In this document: piece after piece, positions 47,925-58,784 of the stretch | Layout of the letters: each line of letters opens with the position of its first letter | Numbering within the stretch: the first letter of the stretch is position 1 | From: Enterococcus alcedinis | GTDB taxonomy: Bacteria; Bacillota; Bacilli; Lactobacillales; Enterococcaceae | Length of the DNA: 64,000 nucleotides | Direction: 5' to 3' | Assembly (NCBI RefSeq): GCF_014635985.1 | Contig: NZ_BMDT01000006.1 | Coordinates: 100,156 to 164,155, forward strand | Program-made: the position numbers and the translations under genes | The notes under the pieces: model-generated | The model's database searches: none | What the model saw: only the letters and a program-made list of their open reading frames with translations | What the model was told of the DNA's origin: nothing

Positions 47925-48728
47925 TTATAAAGATAAGTATTTTTCGAGATAGTCTGCAAGACCGTCTTCATTATTGTTTTTCGTTGTTACGTCATTAGCG
48001 ACGCCTTTCAATTGGTCCGTTCCATTTTTCATGGCTACACCCCAACCAGCGTACTCTAACAATTCTAAATCATTATGCTCATCGCCAAAGGCAATAATAT
48101 CTTTTGGTTTAATTTTTAACGAATCGGCAATCACTGAAACAGCCATTGCTTTTTGGACACCCTTTGGAACGATTTCTAAAATCGCATTTGGACCGCCCCA
48201 TGTTCGGACATCAATCTCGTTGTTAAATTGAGTTTGTAGTGAATGAGAAACATCTGCTGCAAATTCATGTTTTGTTTTTATCAATAATGATGTTGGATTT
48301 GATTTCAGATTATGGAAGAGGTTCGCTTCTGAGACCGTATCGGTTGCGAAAAACATGCCTTCAAATTGATCGAATGTATCAATATAAAAAGTTTCACGAT
48401 TTTCAGCTGCCACAAAATCTAAATTTAATTTTTCTTTTTGTGCCAGAATTTCAAAGGCGATCTCTTTGTCCAACGAGATTTCACGCTCATATTCCCAAGT
48501 TTGGCGAGGTTTATGGACTAAGCCACCATTAAAAGTAACCATCGGTGTTTCTAACTTTAATTGTTGATAAAAGTGGTCGCTCATTCGAAAAGGTCGCCCA
48601 GTCGCGATACTGACATAATGTCCAGCAGCGGTCGCTCGATTTAAAACATCAGCTGTTCGAGTGCTAATCAAAGATTGACTATTTAATGTCGTACCATCTA
48701 AATCAATAGCGATTAATTTTTTTGTCAT
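47925..48728 (-). CDS. Cof-type HAD-IIB sugar/nucleotide phosphatase
   Basis: A 267-residue haloacid dehalogenase of the Cof subfamily. Motif I is IDLDGTTL (nucleophile and acid Asp, about residues 8-15), motif II ATGRP (about 42-46), motif III lysine in GVQKAMA (about 190-196), motif IV AFGDEHNDLELLEYAGWGVA. The C2B cap lies between about 85 and 185. Cof-type enzymes hydrolyse sugar phosphates, FMN or PLP with broad specificity. Single gene; GGAG lies before the ATG. Confidence 0.9.
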   Translation of the reverse strand: MTKKLIAIDLDGTTLNSQSLISTRTADVLNRATAAGHYVSIATGRPFRMSDHFYQQLKLETPMVTFNGGLVHKPRQTWEYEREISLDKEIAFEILAQKEKLNLDFVAAENRETFYIDTFDQFEGMFFATDTVSEANLFHNLKSNPTSLLIKTKHEFAADVSHSLQTQFNNEIDVRTWGGPNAILEIVPKGVQKAMAVSVIADSLKIKPKDIIAFGDEHNDLELLEYAGWGVAMKNGTDQLKGVANDVTTKNNNEDGLADYLEKYLSL

Positions 48729-49007
48729 CGAATTCTCCTTTATTATTTCATTTATTATTTATGAAAATTTCTTGAAAGCTTATCTTACAGGTTTAGTTTA
48801 ACATATTTTGAAAAATTCACAAGAATGGTGTTTGAAACTTATCATCACTTTTTCTGTTGGAAATCCATTAAAACACGAACGATTAAAGATATTTTAATAA
48901 TATTTGTTGGTGTTTGATTGAAAAGATTCAAACAAACGACTATACTCTTTGATGGTGATAGAAATTAACCTTTTTTTCACATAACAAACAATAGGAGTGA
49001 ATTTTTC

Positions 49008-50447
49008 ATGGAAAAGTTTTTTAAATTGAAGGAGAATAAGACGAATGTTTCAACGGAAGTTGTTGCAGGGGCAACGACGTTTTTTGCGATGAGTTACATT
49101 TTGTTCGTTAACCCAGCAATTTTATCCGCTTCAGGGATGCCCTTTCAAGCAGTCTTCTTGGCGACAATTATTGCGTCAGTGATTGGGACACTAATCATGG
49201 GTCTATTTGCAAACGTTCCTTACGCACAAGCACCTGGTATGGGTTTGAATGCGTTCTTTACATTCACGGTTGTCTTTGGTTTAGGTTATTCATGGCAAGA
49301 AGCATTAGCTATGGTCTTTATTTGTGGTCTTATTAATATTTTTATTACAATAACAAAAATACGTAAATTAATTATCCGTTCGATTCCTGAGGGGATGCAA
49401 CATGCTATAGGTGGAGGAATTGGGATTTTTGTAGCCTACGTGGGTCTAAAAAATGCAAACCTGATTAATTTCTCAGCAAGTGCACCAGACATTACAGGTT
49501 CAGTTGTTGAAAATGGCGAGGCAGTCAATGTTAACATCAATGGTGGTGTAGTGCCGGCTTTAGCAAACTTTAATAACCCGGCAATTTTATTATCTGTTAT
49601 CGGTCTTGTTTTAATGACGATTTTAGTTGTTAAAAATGTTCGCGGAGCTATTTTAATTGGTATTATTGGAACAACAATCATTGGTGTGTTAATGGGTGTC
49701 GTTGATTTAGGAGCGATTGATTGGAAAGCAAACTCTTTAGGTAACTCAATTGCAGAATTAAAAGTAACTTTTGGAGCGGCTTTTGGACCTGAAGGGATGC
49801 AATCACTGTTTTCAGATTCATCGAAAATTCCACAAGTCTTAATGACAATTATCGCTTTTAGTTTATCGGATACTTTTGACACGATTGGAACATTTATTGG
49901 AACAGGTCGTCGCACCGGAATCTTCACTCAAGAAGATGAAGATGCACTAGAAGACAGTAATGGTTTCAATACAAAAATGGATCGTGCGTTATTTGCCGAT
50001 GCCGTGGCAACATCGATCGGTGCTGTTTTTGGAACATCAAATACGACAACGTTTGTTGAGTCAGCAGCTGGGATTGGTGCTGGCGGGCGTACAGGATTAA
50101 CTTCTGTTGTCGTTGCAGGTTTCTTTTTACTAAGTAGCTTCTTCTCACCAATCATTGCAATTGTGCCTGCACAAGCAACAGCACCTGCCTTGATTTTAGT
50201 TGGTGTGATGATGATGGCTTCATTTAAAGACATCAATTGGACGTCGTTAGAAGATGCAGTACCGGCATTCTTTGCTTCAATATTCATGGGGTTATGCTAT
50301 AGTATCTCTTACGGAATTGCGGCTGGATTTATCTTTTTCGCTATCGTTAAAGTAGTCAAGGGTAAAGCCAACGAAGTGTCACCTGTATTATGGATTGTTA
50401 ATTTATTATTTATTTTAAACTTTATTATTTTAGCTTTTCTTGGCTAA
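49008..50447 (+). CDS. NCS2-family purine permease (PbuG/AdeQ-like)
   Basis: A 479-residue membrane transporter of the AzgA-like branch of NCS2. Family motifs: VVAGATTFFAMSYILFVNPA near the start, FANVPYAQAPGMGLNAFFTF (about 64-83), DTFDTIGTFIGTGRRTG (about 288-304) and the later GTSNTTTFVESAAGIGAGGR (about 343-362), with 12-14 hydrophobic segments. Relatives import hypoxanthine, guanine or adenine by proton symport. A PurR-like site upstream is too weak to claim, and no purine riboswitch is seen. AGGAG lies about 9 bases before the ATG; a terminator follows. Confidence 0.9.
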   Translation: MEKFFKLKENKTNVSTEVVAGATTFFAMSYILFVNPAILSASGMPFQAVFLATIIASVIGTLIMGLFANVPYAQAPGMGLNAFFTFTVVFGLGYSWQEALAMVFICGLINIFITITKIRKLIIRSIPEGMQHAIGGGIGIFVAYVGLKNANLINFSASAPDITGSVVENGEAVNVNINGGVVPALANFNNPAILLSVIGLVLMTILVVKNVRGAILIGIIGTTIIGVLMGVVDLGAIDWKANSLGNSIAELKVTFGAAFGPEGMQSLFSDSSKIPQVLMTIIAFSLSDTFDTIGTFIGTGRRTGIFTQEDEDALEDSNGFNTKMDRALFADAVATSIGAVFGTSNTTTFVESAAGIGAGGRTGLTSVVVAGFFLLSSFFSPIIAIVPAQATAPALILVGVMMMASFKDINWTSLEDAVPAFFASIFMGLCYSISYGIAAGFIFFAIVKVVKGKANEVSPVLWIVNLLFILNFIILAFLG

Positions 50448-50494
50448 TTGATAACCAAGAAAAGTATTTAAAAGGGCAATATCAGTTATTTAGC

Positions 50495-50526
50495 GCAAAT
50501 CCATTTTTGAGGATTTGCGTTTTTTA
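50495..50526 (+). terminator. Terminator of the NCS2 permease gene
   Basis: CGCAAATCC pairs perfectly with GGATTTGCG around an 8-base loop, then six T. Confidence 0.88.
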
Positions 50527-50680
50527 TTTATTTTTAGCCATGGTTTAACAGGGAAACAATCATACATTCTGATACAATCAAATTTTAAAGAATAATTTTT
50601 TCGTAAAAAGATGCTCTTCAACAACGGTGTATTAGCTGAAAATAGTCTAGAGATGAAGAAGATGAAAGGTACTTTTCTAT

Positions 50681-50708
50681 TTGAAATTTCTTGGAAATAC
50701 GCTATAGT
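50681..50708 (+). promoter_or_regulatory. Promoter of the MFS exporter gene
   Basis: TTGAAA (50681-50686), 16-base spacer, TATAGT (50703-50708), 22 bases before the ATG. Confidence 0.6.
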
Positions 50709-50730
50709 TGTAAGGAAAGAGAGGATTCAA

Positions 50731-51933
50731 ATGAAGATTAATTGGAAGCGTAATTTATATATTTCTTGGATTGGCTGTTTTTTTACCGGCGCAAGTTTTA
50801 GTTTAGTTATGCCTTTTATTCCATTATATATTGAAGAGTTGGGGGCACCAGTCAGTCAAATCAATCTATTTGCGGGACTATCGATTTCGATTACTGCGCT
50901 CGCTTCAGCGTTAGTAGCGCCGATTTGGGGAAGTCTAGCAGACCGTAAAGGTCGTCGATTAATGATGATTCGTGCAGCGGCGGGGATGACAGTGACGATG
51001 GGAGCTTTGGCGTTTGTGCCAAATGTCTATTGGTTATTATTCATGCGTTTTCTAACCGGTGTTTTATCGGGATATATTCCAAATGCTACGGCATTGATTG
51101 CTTCCCAAGCCCCTCGTGAAAAAAGTGGTTGGGCACTAGGCACGTTAGCGACTGGAGCGATTGCAGGTAACTTAATCGGTCCACTAATGGGTGGTCTGCT
51201 TGCCGAGTGGTTAGGGATGAAGAACGTTTTTATTATTACGGGAATTATTTTGTCGATGACCTTACTTTTAACCATCTTTTTTGTTAAAGAAAACTTTGAA
51301 TCGGTACCAAAAGCTGATGTGATTCCAGTAAAAGAAATCTTTACTAAAATCGATCGTCGCGGTATCTTAGTAGGACTGTTTTTCACAACGCTTATTTTAC
51401 AATTAGGGATGACGAGTATTAGTCCTATTTTAACGTTATACATTCGAGATTTAGGAATTAGCACGGGAAATATCTTATTTGTTAGTGGTCTGATTGTTTC
51501 TGTCTCGGGTGTTTCTGCGCTACTCACATCGCCTTTCTTAGGGCGTTTAGGTGATAAAATCGGGAATCACAAGATCTTATTACTTGGGCTAGTCTTTTCA
51601 TTTCTATGCTTTGTTCCAATGGGGTTTGTTACTGCACCGTGGCAATTAGGTGTATTGCGCTTTTTACTTGGTTTTTCAACGGGGGCCTTAATGCCCTCGA
51701 TTAATACTTTGATTAGTAAAATTGCACCACCAGAAGGAGTTAGTCGTATTTTTAGTTACAATCAAATGTTCAATAGTTTCGGTCAAGTGCTCGGCCCGAT
51801 GGTAGGGTCTGGTGTGGCACAAGGATTTGGCTATCCTGCAGTGTTTTTTGTAACTAGTGCTTTTGTTGTATTTAATCTTTTGATCTCTCTCTTTAATTTC
51901 CGCTTCGATTTACGAAAGAGCAGTATCGATTGA
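50731..51933 (+). CDS. MFS multidrug efflux transporter
   Basis: A 400-residue major facilitator with 12 predicted membrane helices of the drug:proton antiporter type (DHA1). The loop 2-3 motif is WGSLADRKGRRLMMIRAAAG (about 67-86), motif C-like GAIAGNLIGPLMGGLLAEWL is in helix 5 (about 143-162), and the duplicated LGRLGDKIGNHKILLLGLVF follows in the second half. Relatives export fluoroquinolones and dyes (NorA/Bmr/TetA-like). The substrate is not visible. I chose the ATG at 50731 (MKINWKRN) with GAGAGGA about 7 bases upstream and the promoter 22 bases before; the upstream open frame lacks a ribosome binding site. Confidence 0.88.
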   Translation: MKINWKRNLYISWIGCFFTGASFSLVMPFIPLYIEELGAPVSQINLFAGLSISITALASALVAPIWGSLADRKGRRLMMIRAAAGMTVTMGALAFVPNVYWLLFMRFLTGVLSGYIPNATALIASQAPREKSGWALGTLATGAIAGNLIGPLMGGLLAEWLGMKNVFIITGIILSMTLLLTIFFVKENFESVPKADVIPVKEIFTKIDRRGILVGLFFTTLILQLGMTSISPILTLYIRDLGISTGNILFVSGLIVSVSGVSALLTSPFLGRLGDKIGNHKILLLGLVFSFLCFVPMGFVTAPWQLGVLRFLLGFSTGALMPSINTLISKIAPPEGVSRIFSYNQMFNSFGQVLGPMVGSGVAQGFGYPAVFFVTSAFVVFNLLISLFNFRFDLRKSSID

Positions 51934-51940
51934 AAGAACA

Positions 51941-51978
51941 AAAAAAGGAGCAATGACTGTCGTCAAAGCTCCTTTCTT
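51941..51978. terminator. Bidirectional terminator after the MFS gene
   Basis: AAAGGAGC and GCTCCTTT with an inner TGAC/GTCA stem; A and T runs flank it. Confidence 0.75.
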
Positions 51979-51993
51979 GCTTGATTTTATCGA

Positions 51994-52173
51994 TTAGTGT
52001 TGAGTCTTTTTGGGAGTAAATAGCGTTCCTAAAAAAATAATCATTAGACCAGAAATGAGAGAGAAAATCGTTGTTAATGTAAAATCGTAAGGTTGGCTAC
52101 TTAAAGCTCCACCTAAAAAACCAACAACTTGTCCCAAAGCAAATGCCCAGAACATTGTCATGATATAGCGCAT
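51994..52173 (-). CDS. DUF2929 small membrane protein (YjzD-like)
   Basis: A 59-residue protein with two membrane helices: MRYIMTMFWAFALGQVVGFL and TTIFSLISGLMIIFLGTLF, ending in a basic KKTQH tail. The pattern fits the DUF2929/YjzD family of Firmicutes, function unknown. The ATG at 52173 has GAAGGTG about 5 bases upstream; the ATG six codons earlier overlaps that site. It is convergent with the MFS gene and divergent from dnaE, the neighbour of YjzD-type genes in several enterococci as far as I recall. Confidence 0.75.
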   Translation of the reverse strand: MRYIMTMFWAFALGQVVGFLGGALSSQPYDFTLTTIFSLISGLMIIFLGTLFTPKKTQH

Positions 52174-52294
52174 TGTTGCACCTTCTTTCATTGAATCACC
52201 TAAGTGACTCTAGTTTATCATAAATGAACGTACTAGAAAAGATGGATTGTGAATAAACGTGTTAAGTGTCTTATGAAAAATAAAGGAGGAAAGT

Positions 52295-55200
52295 ATGAAT
52301 AACCCACAATTAACGACAGTGACTGCTTTTTCACTATTGCAAAGTATTGTCAAGATTCCTCAATATGTCAAGCAAGCTAAAGCACTCGGTTACAATCAGT
52401 TAGGAATCACCGATCACGGCAACCTTTCGGGCATGCTTGAATTTATTGAAATGTGTCAAAAAGAACACGTCAAACCAATTATCGGCTTAAATTTAACTTA
52501 TTATACTGCTGAAGATGCTCAACCCTCATTCGTTTACTTATTTGCAAAAACAAATGAAGGATTAAAACAACTCATGACGCTATCCAGTCGCCATGAAATA
52601 GGCGAGCGTCTAAAAATAGAAGATTTCCCCAAAGGAGAGGCGCTTTTTTATCTCCTTCCTGTGCAAGAAGAGGCTTTTTTAACGTTAGACCTCACCGCCA
52701 TCCAGTGCTGGAAGAAACAAGTTGGCACTGAGTCCTTGTACTTTGGTGTTCCTTATCAGCAAGGGATGACAACAGAACAATATGCTCAATACTTTGAACA
52801 AGGACTTAAGCCACTAGCGTATCATCCAGTCACTTCTTTGGTGGCAGAAGATAGTTTTGCTGTGCGTGTGGCAAAGCACATTAAAGACGGAACGAAGATT
52901 GAGGATTTAAGAACGGAAATTTTTGATTTTGATCCGGAAAATTTTCTTGTGTCTAGTGCGGAACTTGAACAATGGTTTATCGAAAATAAATATGAAGAAG
53001 CGTTAGTAAATGCGCGTTATGTCGCAGATAACTGCGATGCAAGATTACCGTTGCATCAAAAGTTGTTACCGCAGTTTCCATTGGAAAATAATACGCCAGA
53101 TACTTATTTAAAAGAACTCTGTCTGGAGGCTCTCGAAGAACGCGTGCCCAATTACCCTCCAGTTTATAAAGAACGTTTACTGTATGAATTGTCAATTATT
53201 CATCAAATGGGCTTTGATGATTATTTTCTAATCGTGTGGGATGTTATGCGTTTTGCTCATGAAAGTCAAATTGTGACCGGAGCCGGTCGTGGATCGGCAG
53301 CCGGTTCGTTAGTCGCTTACGTTTTGTCGATTACCGACGTCGATCCGATTCACTATCACTTGTTATTCGAACGTTTTTTGAATCCAGAAAGAAAAACGAT
53401 GCCAGATATTGATCTGGATTTTCCGGATAACCGCCGAGAAGAGCTACTTAATTATGTTCGTCACAAATACGGACAAGCCCACGTGGCGCAAATTGGGACT
53501 TTCGGAACGATGGCTACGAAGATGGTTTTACGTGATGTTGGTCGGGTTTTTGGCATTTCTCAAAGTGAGGGGAATCGTTGGTCAAATGCGGTACCAAAAA
53601 CTTTAGGAATTACGTTGCAGCAAGCTTATGAACAATCAAAGAATTTACAAACGCTTGTCCAAACGAATGAGCGGTATCAAAAAATGTATCAAGTAGCACG
53701 GGTGCTTGAAGGCTTGCCACGACATATTTCTACGCACGCGGCCGGTGTGGTAATTGCCGATCAAAACCTAATCGATCTTGTCCCTCTACAAGCAGGTCAG
53801 GCAGAGTCTTGGTTGACGCAATTTACAATGATCGATGTTGAAAGACTCGGTTTGTTGAAAATGGACTTTTTAGGCTTACGTAACTTAAGTATCATTGATG
53901 ACACGTTAAAAGGCATTCGAGCATTACAGCGTGAGGAAATCAATATCAAGAAACTTCCTTTAGACGATCCTGCGACGCTTGCACTTTTCCAAAAAGGAGA
54001 AACAGCCGGTATTTTTCAATTTGAATCAGCTGGTATTCGTAAAGTTTTGCAAAAAGTTGAGCCTGAAAACATCGAAGAAATTGCTGCGGTCAACGCTTTG
54101 TATCGACCAGGTCCGATGGGGAATATTGACACCTATGTTCGTCGTAAAAAAGGCTTAGAGAAGATTGAATATATCGATAATAGTTTAGCGCCAATCTTAG
54201 AGGTAACAAAAGGTGTGATTATTTATGAAGAACAAATTATGCAAATTGCCCAAAAAATGGCCGGTTATACGTTAGGTCAAGCAGATATTTTACGTCGGGG
54301 GATTAGTAAGAAAAATGCGGATATTTTAGAAGCGCAACGTCAAAGCTTTATTGATGGGGCACAAGCAAAAGGCCACACTCTTGCGAAAGCCAATGAAATC
54401 TATGATTATATTGAAAAATTTGCAAACTACGGTTTCAACCGCTCGCATGCGTTTGCTTACTCGTTTGTAGCTTATCAAATGGCGTATTTAAAAGTTCATT
54501 ATTCGGGTCCGTTTTACAAAGCCTTATTTCAGTCAGCCCAAAATCAACCAATCAAAATTCGCGAATACATTCATGATGCCAAGAAACAGAAAATTCAAAT
54601 TTTACCACCATCGATTAACCAAAGTAATTATGGTTTCCGCTTGCATACCGTAAAAGAGATTCGTTTTGGTTTGAGTAGTATTAAAGGTTTACGCCGCGAA
54701 TTTATTCAGGCAATTCTTGATGAACGACGAGAAAATGGGTACTTTAGCTCTTTTGAACAATTCTTATATCGCTTAAATGCTCGTAATAGTAAGCTATTAA
54801 AAGAGGAGTATATCAAGCCGTTAATTTTAGTCGGTGCCTTTGATGATCTTCAGTCAAATCGTCACCTGCTTTACTCACAACTCGAGGATAAGATCCAGAG
54901 TATGTTGTTTAGTGGAGGGAGCTTGGAACTATTGTCGATGTTTGAATTGAAGGAACGTGAAGTAGAAGATTATCAGTTAGTAGAGCGTTTAGCATTTGAG
55001 GAAGAATATTTAGGGGTCTATCTATCAGGGCATCCGACGCGACAATTCACAAAAATTTTAAAGTTAAAAAAAATTCACTCCATTGCAGAAATGAATGAAA
55101 ATCAGTGGGTAACGGTTTTATTTTACGTAAAAAACATTAAAGAAATTCGTACGAAAAAAGGTGAAGCAATGGCTATTTTGGAAGGAGACGATGAAAGTGG

Positions 55201-55600
55201 GACAGGCAGCGTTACAATCTTCCCCGAAAATTATCGTCAACTACGAAAGGTCATTGAGCAAAATAAAGTCTTGTATATTGAAGGGAAGGCGCAAAAAAAC
55301 CGTTTCAACGGTCAATTGCAAATTTTGCCTAAACTTGTGAAGTTGGCCGCAGAAGAAGAACAGAGTATTTCGGATAAAACTTGTTACATCAAAGTCTTGA
55401 CCGAAAAAAATAACGCCGAAGTTTGGCAACAATTTAGAGCGTTGATTCAAGCCTCTCCTGGAAAAATGCCAATCGTTTTATACTATGTTGAGAGTGGTAA
55501 AAAGATGTTGCTCGATTCAGAAAATTGGCTTGCAGAGCAATCGGAAGTTGAATCAGCTTTAGGTTTGATTTTCGGCAAAGATAATATAGTTGTTCGATAG
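52295..55600 (+). CDS. dnaE: DNA polymerase III alpha subunit DnaE
   Basis: An 1101-residue C-family polymerase, the short Gram-positive DnaE that extends primers on the lagging strand before handing over to PolC. Domains: N-terminal PHP (about 1-205, with LGITDHGNLSG near 39-49), palm/fingers with GAGRGSAAGSLVAYVL (about 329-344) and catalytic PDIDLDFPDNRREE (about 370-383), the helix-hairpin-helix region ANYGFNRSHAFAYSFVAYQM (about 710-729), and an OB fold near 955-1030 (WVTVLFYVKNIKEIRTKKGE). The PHP domain lacks some metal ligands, as is common in DnaE. It precedes pfkA and pyk, an order known from Lactobacillales and Bacillus. GGAGG lies before the ATG. Confidence 0.96.
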   Translation: MNNPQLTTVTAFSLLQSIVKIPQYVKQAKALGYNQLGITDHGNLSGMLEFIEMCQKEHVKPIIGLNLTYYTAEDAQPSFVYLFAKTNEGLKQLMTLSSRHEIGERLKIEDFPKGEALFYLLPVQEEAFLTLDLTAIQCWKKQVGTESLYFGVPYQQGMTTEQYAQYFEQGLKPLAYHPVTSLVAEDSFAVRVAKHIKDGTKIEDLRTEIFDFDPENFLVSSAELEQWFIENKYEEALVNARYVADNCDARLPLHQKLLPQFPLENNTPDTYLKELCLEALEERVPNYPPVYKERLLYELSIIHQMGFDDYFLIVWDVMRFAHESQIVTGAGRGSAAGSLVAYVLSITDVDPIHYHLLFERFLNPERKTMPDIDLDFPDNRREELLNYVRHKYGQAHVAQIGTFGTMATKMVLRDVGRVFGISQSEGNRWSNAVPKTLGITLQQAYEQSKNLQTLVQTNERYQKMYQVARVLEGLPRHISTHAAGVVIADQNLIDLVPLQAGQAESWLTQFTMIDVERLGLLKMDFLGLRNLSIIDDTLKGIRALQREEINIKKLPLDDPATLALFQKGETAGIFQFESAGIRKVLQKVEPENIEEIAAVNALYRPGPMGNIDTYVRRKKGLEKIEYIDNSLAPILEVTKGVIIYEEQIMQIAQKMAGYTLGQADILRRGISKKNADILEAQRQSFIDGAQAKGHTLAKANEIYDYIEKFANYGFNRSHAFAYSFVAYQMAYLKVHYSGPFYKALFQSAQNQPIKIREYIHDAKKQKIQILPPSINQSNYGFRLHTVKEIRFGLSSIKGLRREFIQAILDERRENGYFSSFEQFLYRLNARNSKLLKEEYIKPLILVGAFDDLQSNRHLLYSQLEDKIQSMLFSGGSLELLSMFELKEREVEDYQLVERLAFEEEYLGVYLSGHPTRQFTKILKLKKIHSIAEMNENQWVTVLFYVKNIKEIRTKKGEAMAILEGDDESGTGSVTIFPENYRQLRKVIEQNKVLYIEGKAQKNRFNGQLQILPKLVKLAAEEEQSISDKTCYIKVLTEKNNAEVWQQFRALIQASPGKMPIVLYYVESGKKMLLDSENWLAEQSEVESALGLIFGKDNIVVR

Positions 55601-55741
55601 TTTTCAGTAAATTTGCACATGAGTTTCGTTCTTTTTGTTTTTTTTTACGATAAACCAAGACATTTTAGGGGATTAATGGTAAAATAAAAGCTGTGGGTAA
55701 AGCTTAAAATGTACTTAATAAAGAACTACCAACGATAATAA

Positions 55742-56731
<990 letters not shown>

Positions 56732-56793
56732 TCTTTTTTTGAATTTAAAAGCGTCAAGCTATTTAAAAATAAATGAATTGGGGTATTTTTTTC

Positions 56794-58560
56794 ATGAAAA
56801 AAACAAAAATTGTTAGTACGTTAGGTCCAGCAAGTAACTCCGTAGAAATTATTAGTCAATTAATTGAAGCAGGAGCAAACGTTTTTCGTTTCAACTTCTC
56901 TCATGGCGATCATGCAGAGCAATTAGCTCGTATGAACTTAGTGCGTGAAGCAGTTAAAATCACTGGTAAAACAGTCGGTATTTTATTAGATACCAAAGGT
57001 GCGGAAATCCGTACAACTGTTCAAGGAACTGAAAATGGCAAGATCCAATACGTAACTGGCGATATCGTTCGTATTTCGATGGACGACCAATTAGAAGGTA
57101 CAAAAGAAAAAATTGCCGTAACTTACCCAGGTTTATACGAAGATGCCCATGTTGGTGGCCACATTTTATTTGATGATGGTTTAATTGATATGGAAATTAT
57201 CGAAAAAGACGAAGCAAATCGCGAGTTAGTAACAAAAGTACTAAACTCAGGTGTTTTAGGTTCACGTAAAGGCGTTAACGCTCCGGGAATCTCAATTAGC
57301 TTACCAGGAATTACAGAAAAAGACGCCGAAGATATTCGCTTTGGTGTAGCAAACGACGTTGACTTTATCGCAGCAAGTTTTGTTCGTAAAGCACAAGACG
57401 TTTTAGAAATCCGTGAAATTTTAGAAGAAATGGACATGAATCATGTTCAAATCATCTCTAAGATTGAATCACAAGAGGGTATTGATAACATCGATGAAAT
57501 TATTAAAGTTTCTGACGGTATCATGGTTGCCCGTGGTGACTTAGGTGTGGAAATTCCAGCTGAAGTTGTACCAATGGTTCAAAAAGATATTATTAAGAGA
57601 TGTAACGCTGCTGGTAAAGCAGTTATTACAGCAACTCAAATGTTAGAATCTATGCAACAAAACCCTCGTCCAACACGCGCAGAAGCTTCTGACGTGGCGA
57701 ACGCAATCTTTGATGGTACAGATGCAACAATGCTTTCAGGAGAATCAGCAAATGGTGACTATCCAGTTGAAGCAGTTGCGACAATGGCTCGTATCGACCA
57801 AGAAGCAGAACGTTCAATGTTGAAATTAGGTAACTACCAAATTAACCAATTCGATAACTCAGACGTTACTGAAACAATTGGTTTAGCAGTAGCACGTGCG
57901 GCTAAAAATCTAGGCGTTAAGTGTATCGTTGCAGCAACTGAATCTGGTTACACAGCGAAAATGATTTCTAAATACCGTCCGGATGCAAATATCTTAGCAG
58001 TTACTTTTGACGAGCGTACAAAACGTAGCTTGACATTAAACTGGGGTGTTCACCCAACAGTTGCTGAAAAACCATCAACAACAGATGAAATGTTCGACCT
58101 AGCTTCTAAAAAAGCTGTTGAATTAGGTTTTGCAACAGAAGGTGACTTAATCTTAATCACAGCTGGTGTACCAGTTGGTGAGCGTGGAACAACAAACGTA
58201 ATGAAGATCCAATTAATTGGTTCTCGTTTAATCGAAGCACAAGGTGTTGGTGGACGTGCAGTCGTAGCGAACGCAGTTGTTGCTAAAAATGCTGAAGAAG
58301 CAATTGCCAAAGCGAAAGAAGGTATGGTTTTAGTTGTTCCGACAACAGATAAAGACTACTTACCAGCAATCGAAAAAGCAGCAGCATTAGTTGTTGAAGA
58401 TGGTGGATTAACTTCTCACGCAGCAGTTGTTGGGATTGCGAAAGATTTACCAGTAGTTGTTGGTGCGAAAGATGCAACAACAATTATTGAAGATGGTGAA
58501 TTAGTAACAGTTGACTCACGTCGTGGAATCATCTACCGTGGGGAAGCAACAGCTATCTAA
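56794..58560 (+). CDS. pyk: Pyruvate kinase with C-terminal PEP-utiliser domain
   Basis: Last step of glycolysis, PEP plus ADP to pyruvate plus ATP. The 588-residue protein has the TIM barrel and B domain (1-345) with STLGPASNS, FRFNFSHGDH, catalytic SKIESQEGIDN (about 220) and MVARGDLGVEIP (about 243-254), the C domain, and an extra domain from about 480 (GMVLVVPTTDKDYLPAIEKA and GGLTSHAAVVGIAKDLPVVV) as in Bacillus-type enzymes. The histidine in the TSHAAVVG segment is kept. The ATG at 56794 begins the standard MKKTKIVSTLGP; its ribosome binding site (TTGGGG) is modest. Confidence 0.97.
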   Translation: MKKTKIVSTLGPASNSVEIISQLIEAGANVFRFNFSHGDHAEQLARMNLVREAVKITGKTVGILLDTKGAEIRTTVQGTENGKIQYVTGDIVRISMDDQLEGTKEKIAVTYPGLYEDAHVGGHILFDDGLIDMEIIEKDEANRELVTKVLNSGVLGSRKGVNAPGISISLPGITEKDAEDIRFGVANDVDFIAASFVRKAQDVLEIREILEEMDMNHVQIISKIESQEGIDNIDEIIKVSDGIMVARGDLGVEIPAEVVPMVQKDIIKRCNAAGKAVITATQMLESMQQNPRPTRAEASDVANAIFDGTDATMLSGESANGDYPVEAVATMARIDQEAERSMLKLGNYQINQFDNSDVTETIGLAVARAAKNLGVKCIVAATESGYTAKMISKYRPDANILAVTFDERTKRSLTLNWGVHPTVAEKPSTTDEMFDLASKKAVELGFATEGDLILITAGVPVGERGTTNVMKIQLIGSRLIEAQGVGGRAVVANAVVAKNAEEAIAKAKEGMVLVVPTTDKDYLPAIEKAAALVVEDGGLTSHAAVVGIAKDLPVVVGAKDATTIIEDGELVTVDSRRGIIYRGEATAI

Positions 58561-58592
58561 TCGATTTAAGTTGAATAAATTGTTTGATTGAT

Positions 58593-58630
58593 AAAAGGGG
58601 GACTGGTCAATAATTGCCCAGTCCCTTTTG
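58593..58630 (+). terminator. pfkA-pyk terminator
   Basis: AAAAGGGGGACTGG pairs with CCCAGTCCCTTTTG (one bulge) around a 10-base loop. Confidence 0.8.
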
Positions 58631-58728
58631 ATTCAAGACTTTTTCTGAAATACTAGACAATAAAACGTTCTCTTTTTACTGTTTTTTTAAAGAAAAAAAG
58701 TGTTGTTTTAGGTGTCAAGAAAATTTCA

Positions 58729-58757
58729 TTGACAAAGGAAAACAAGGACTGTATAAT
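58729..58757 (+). promoter_or_regulatory. Consensus promoter of yceD-rpmF
   Basis: TTGACA (58729-58734), exactly 17 bases, TATAAT (58752-58757): a perfect sigma-A consensus 27 bases before the yceD start. Confidence 0.85.
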
Positions 58758-58784
58758 AGCTTTTGTTGCTTAGGGGTGATGAAA

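Noticed and set aside
48871-48883. PurR-box-like AAACACGAACGAT before the NCS2 permease
   Set aside because: 10 of 13 matches to the PurBox consensus and no properly placed second box.
48729-49007. Purine riboswitch before the NCS2 permease
   Set aside because: No conserved three-way junction core sequences were found in the 279-base leader.
49436-50287. Two long reverse-strand open frames opposite the NCS2 permease gene
   Set aside because: Antisense shadows of a hydrophobic coding frame, with no promoter or ribosome binding site.
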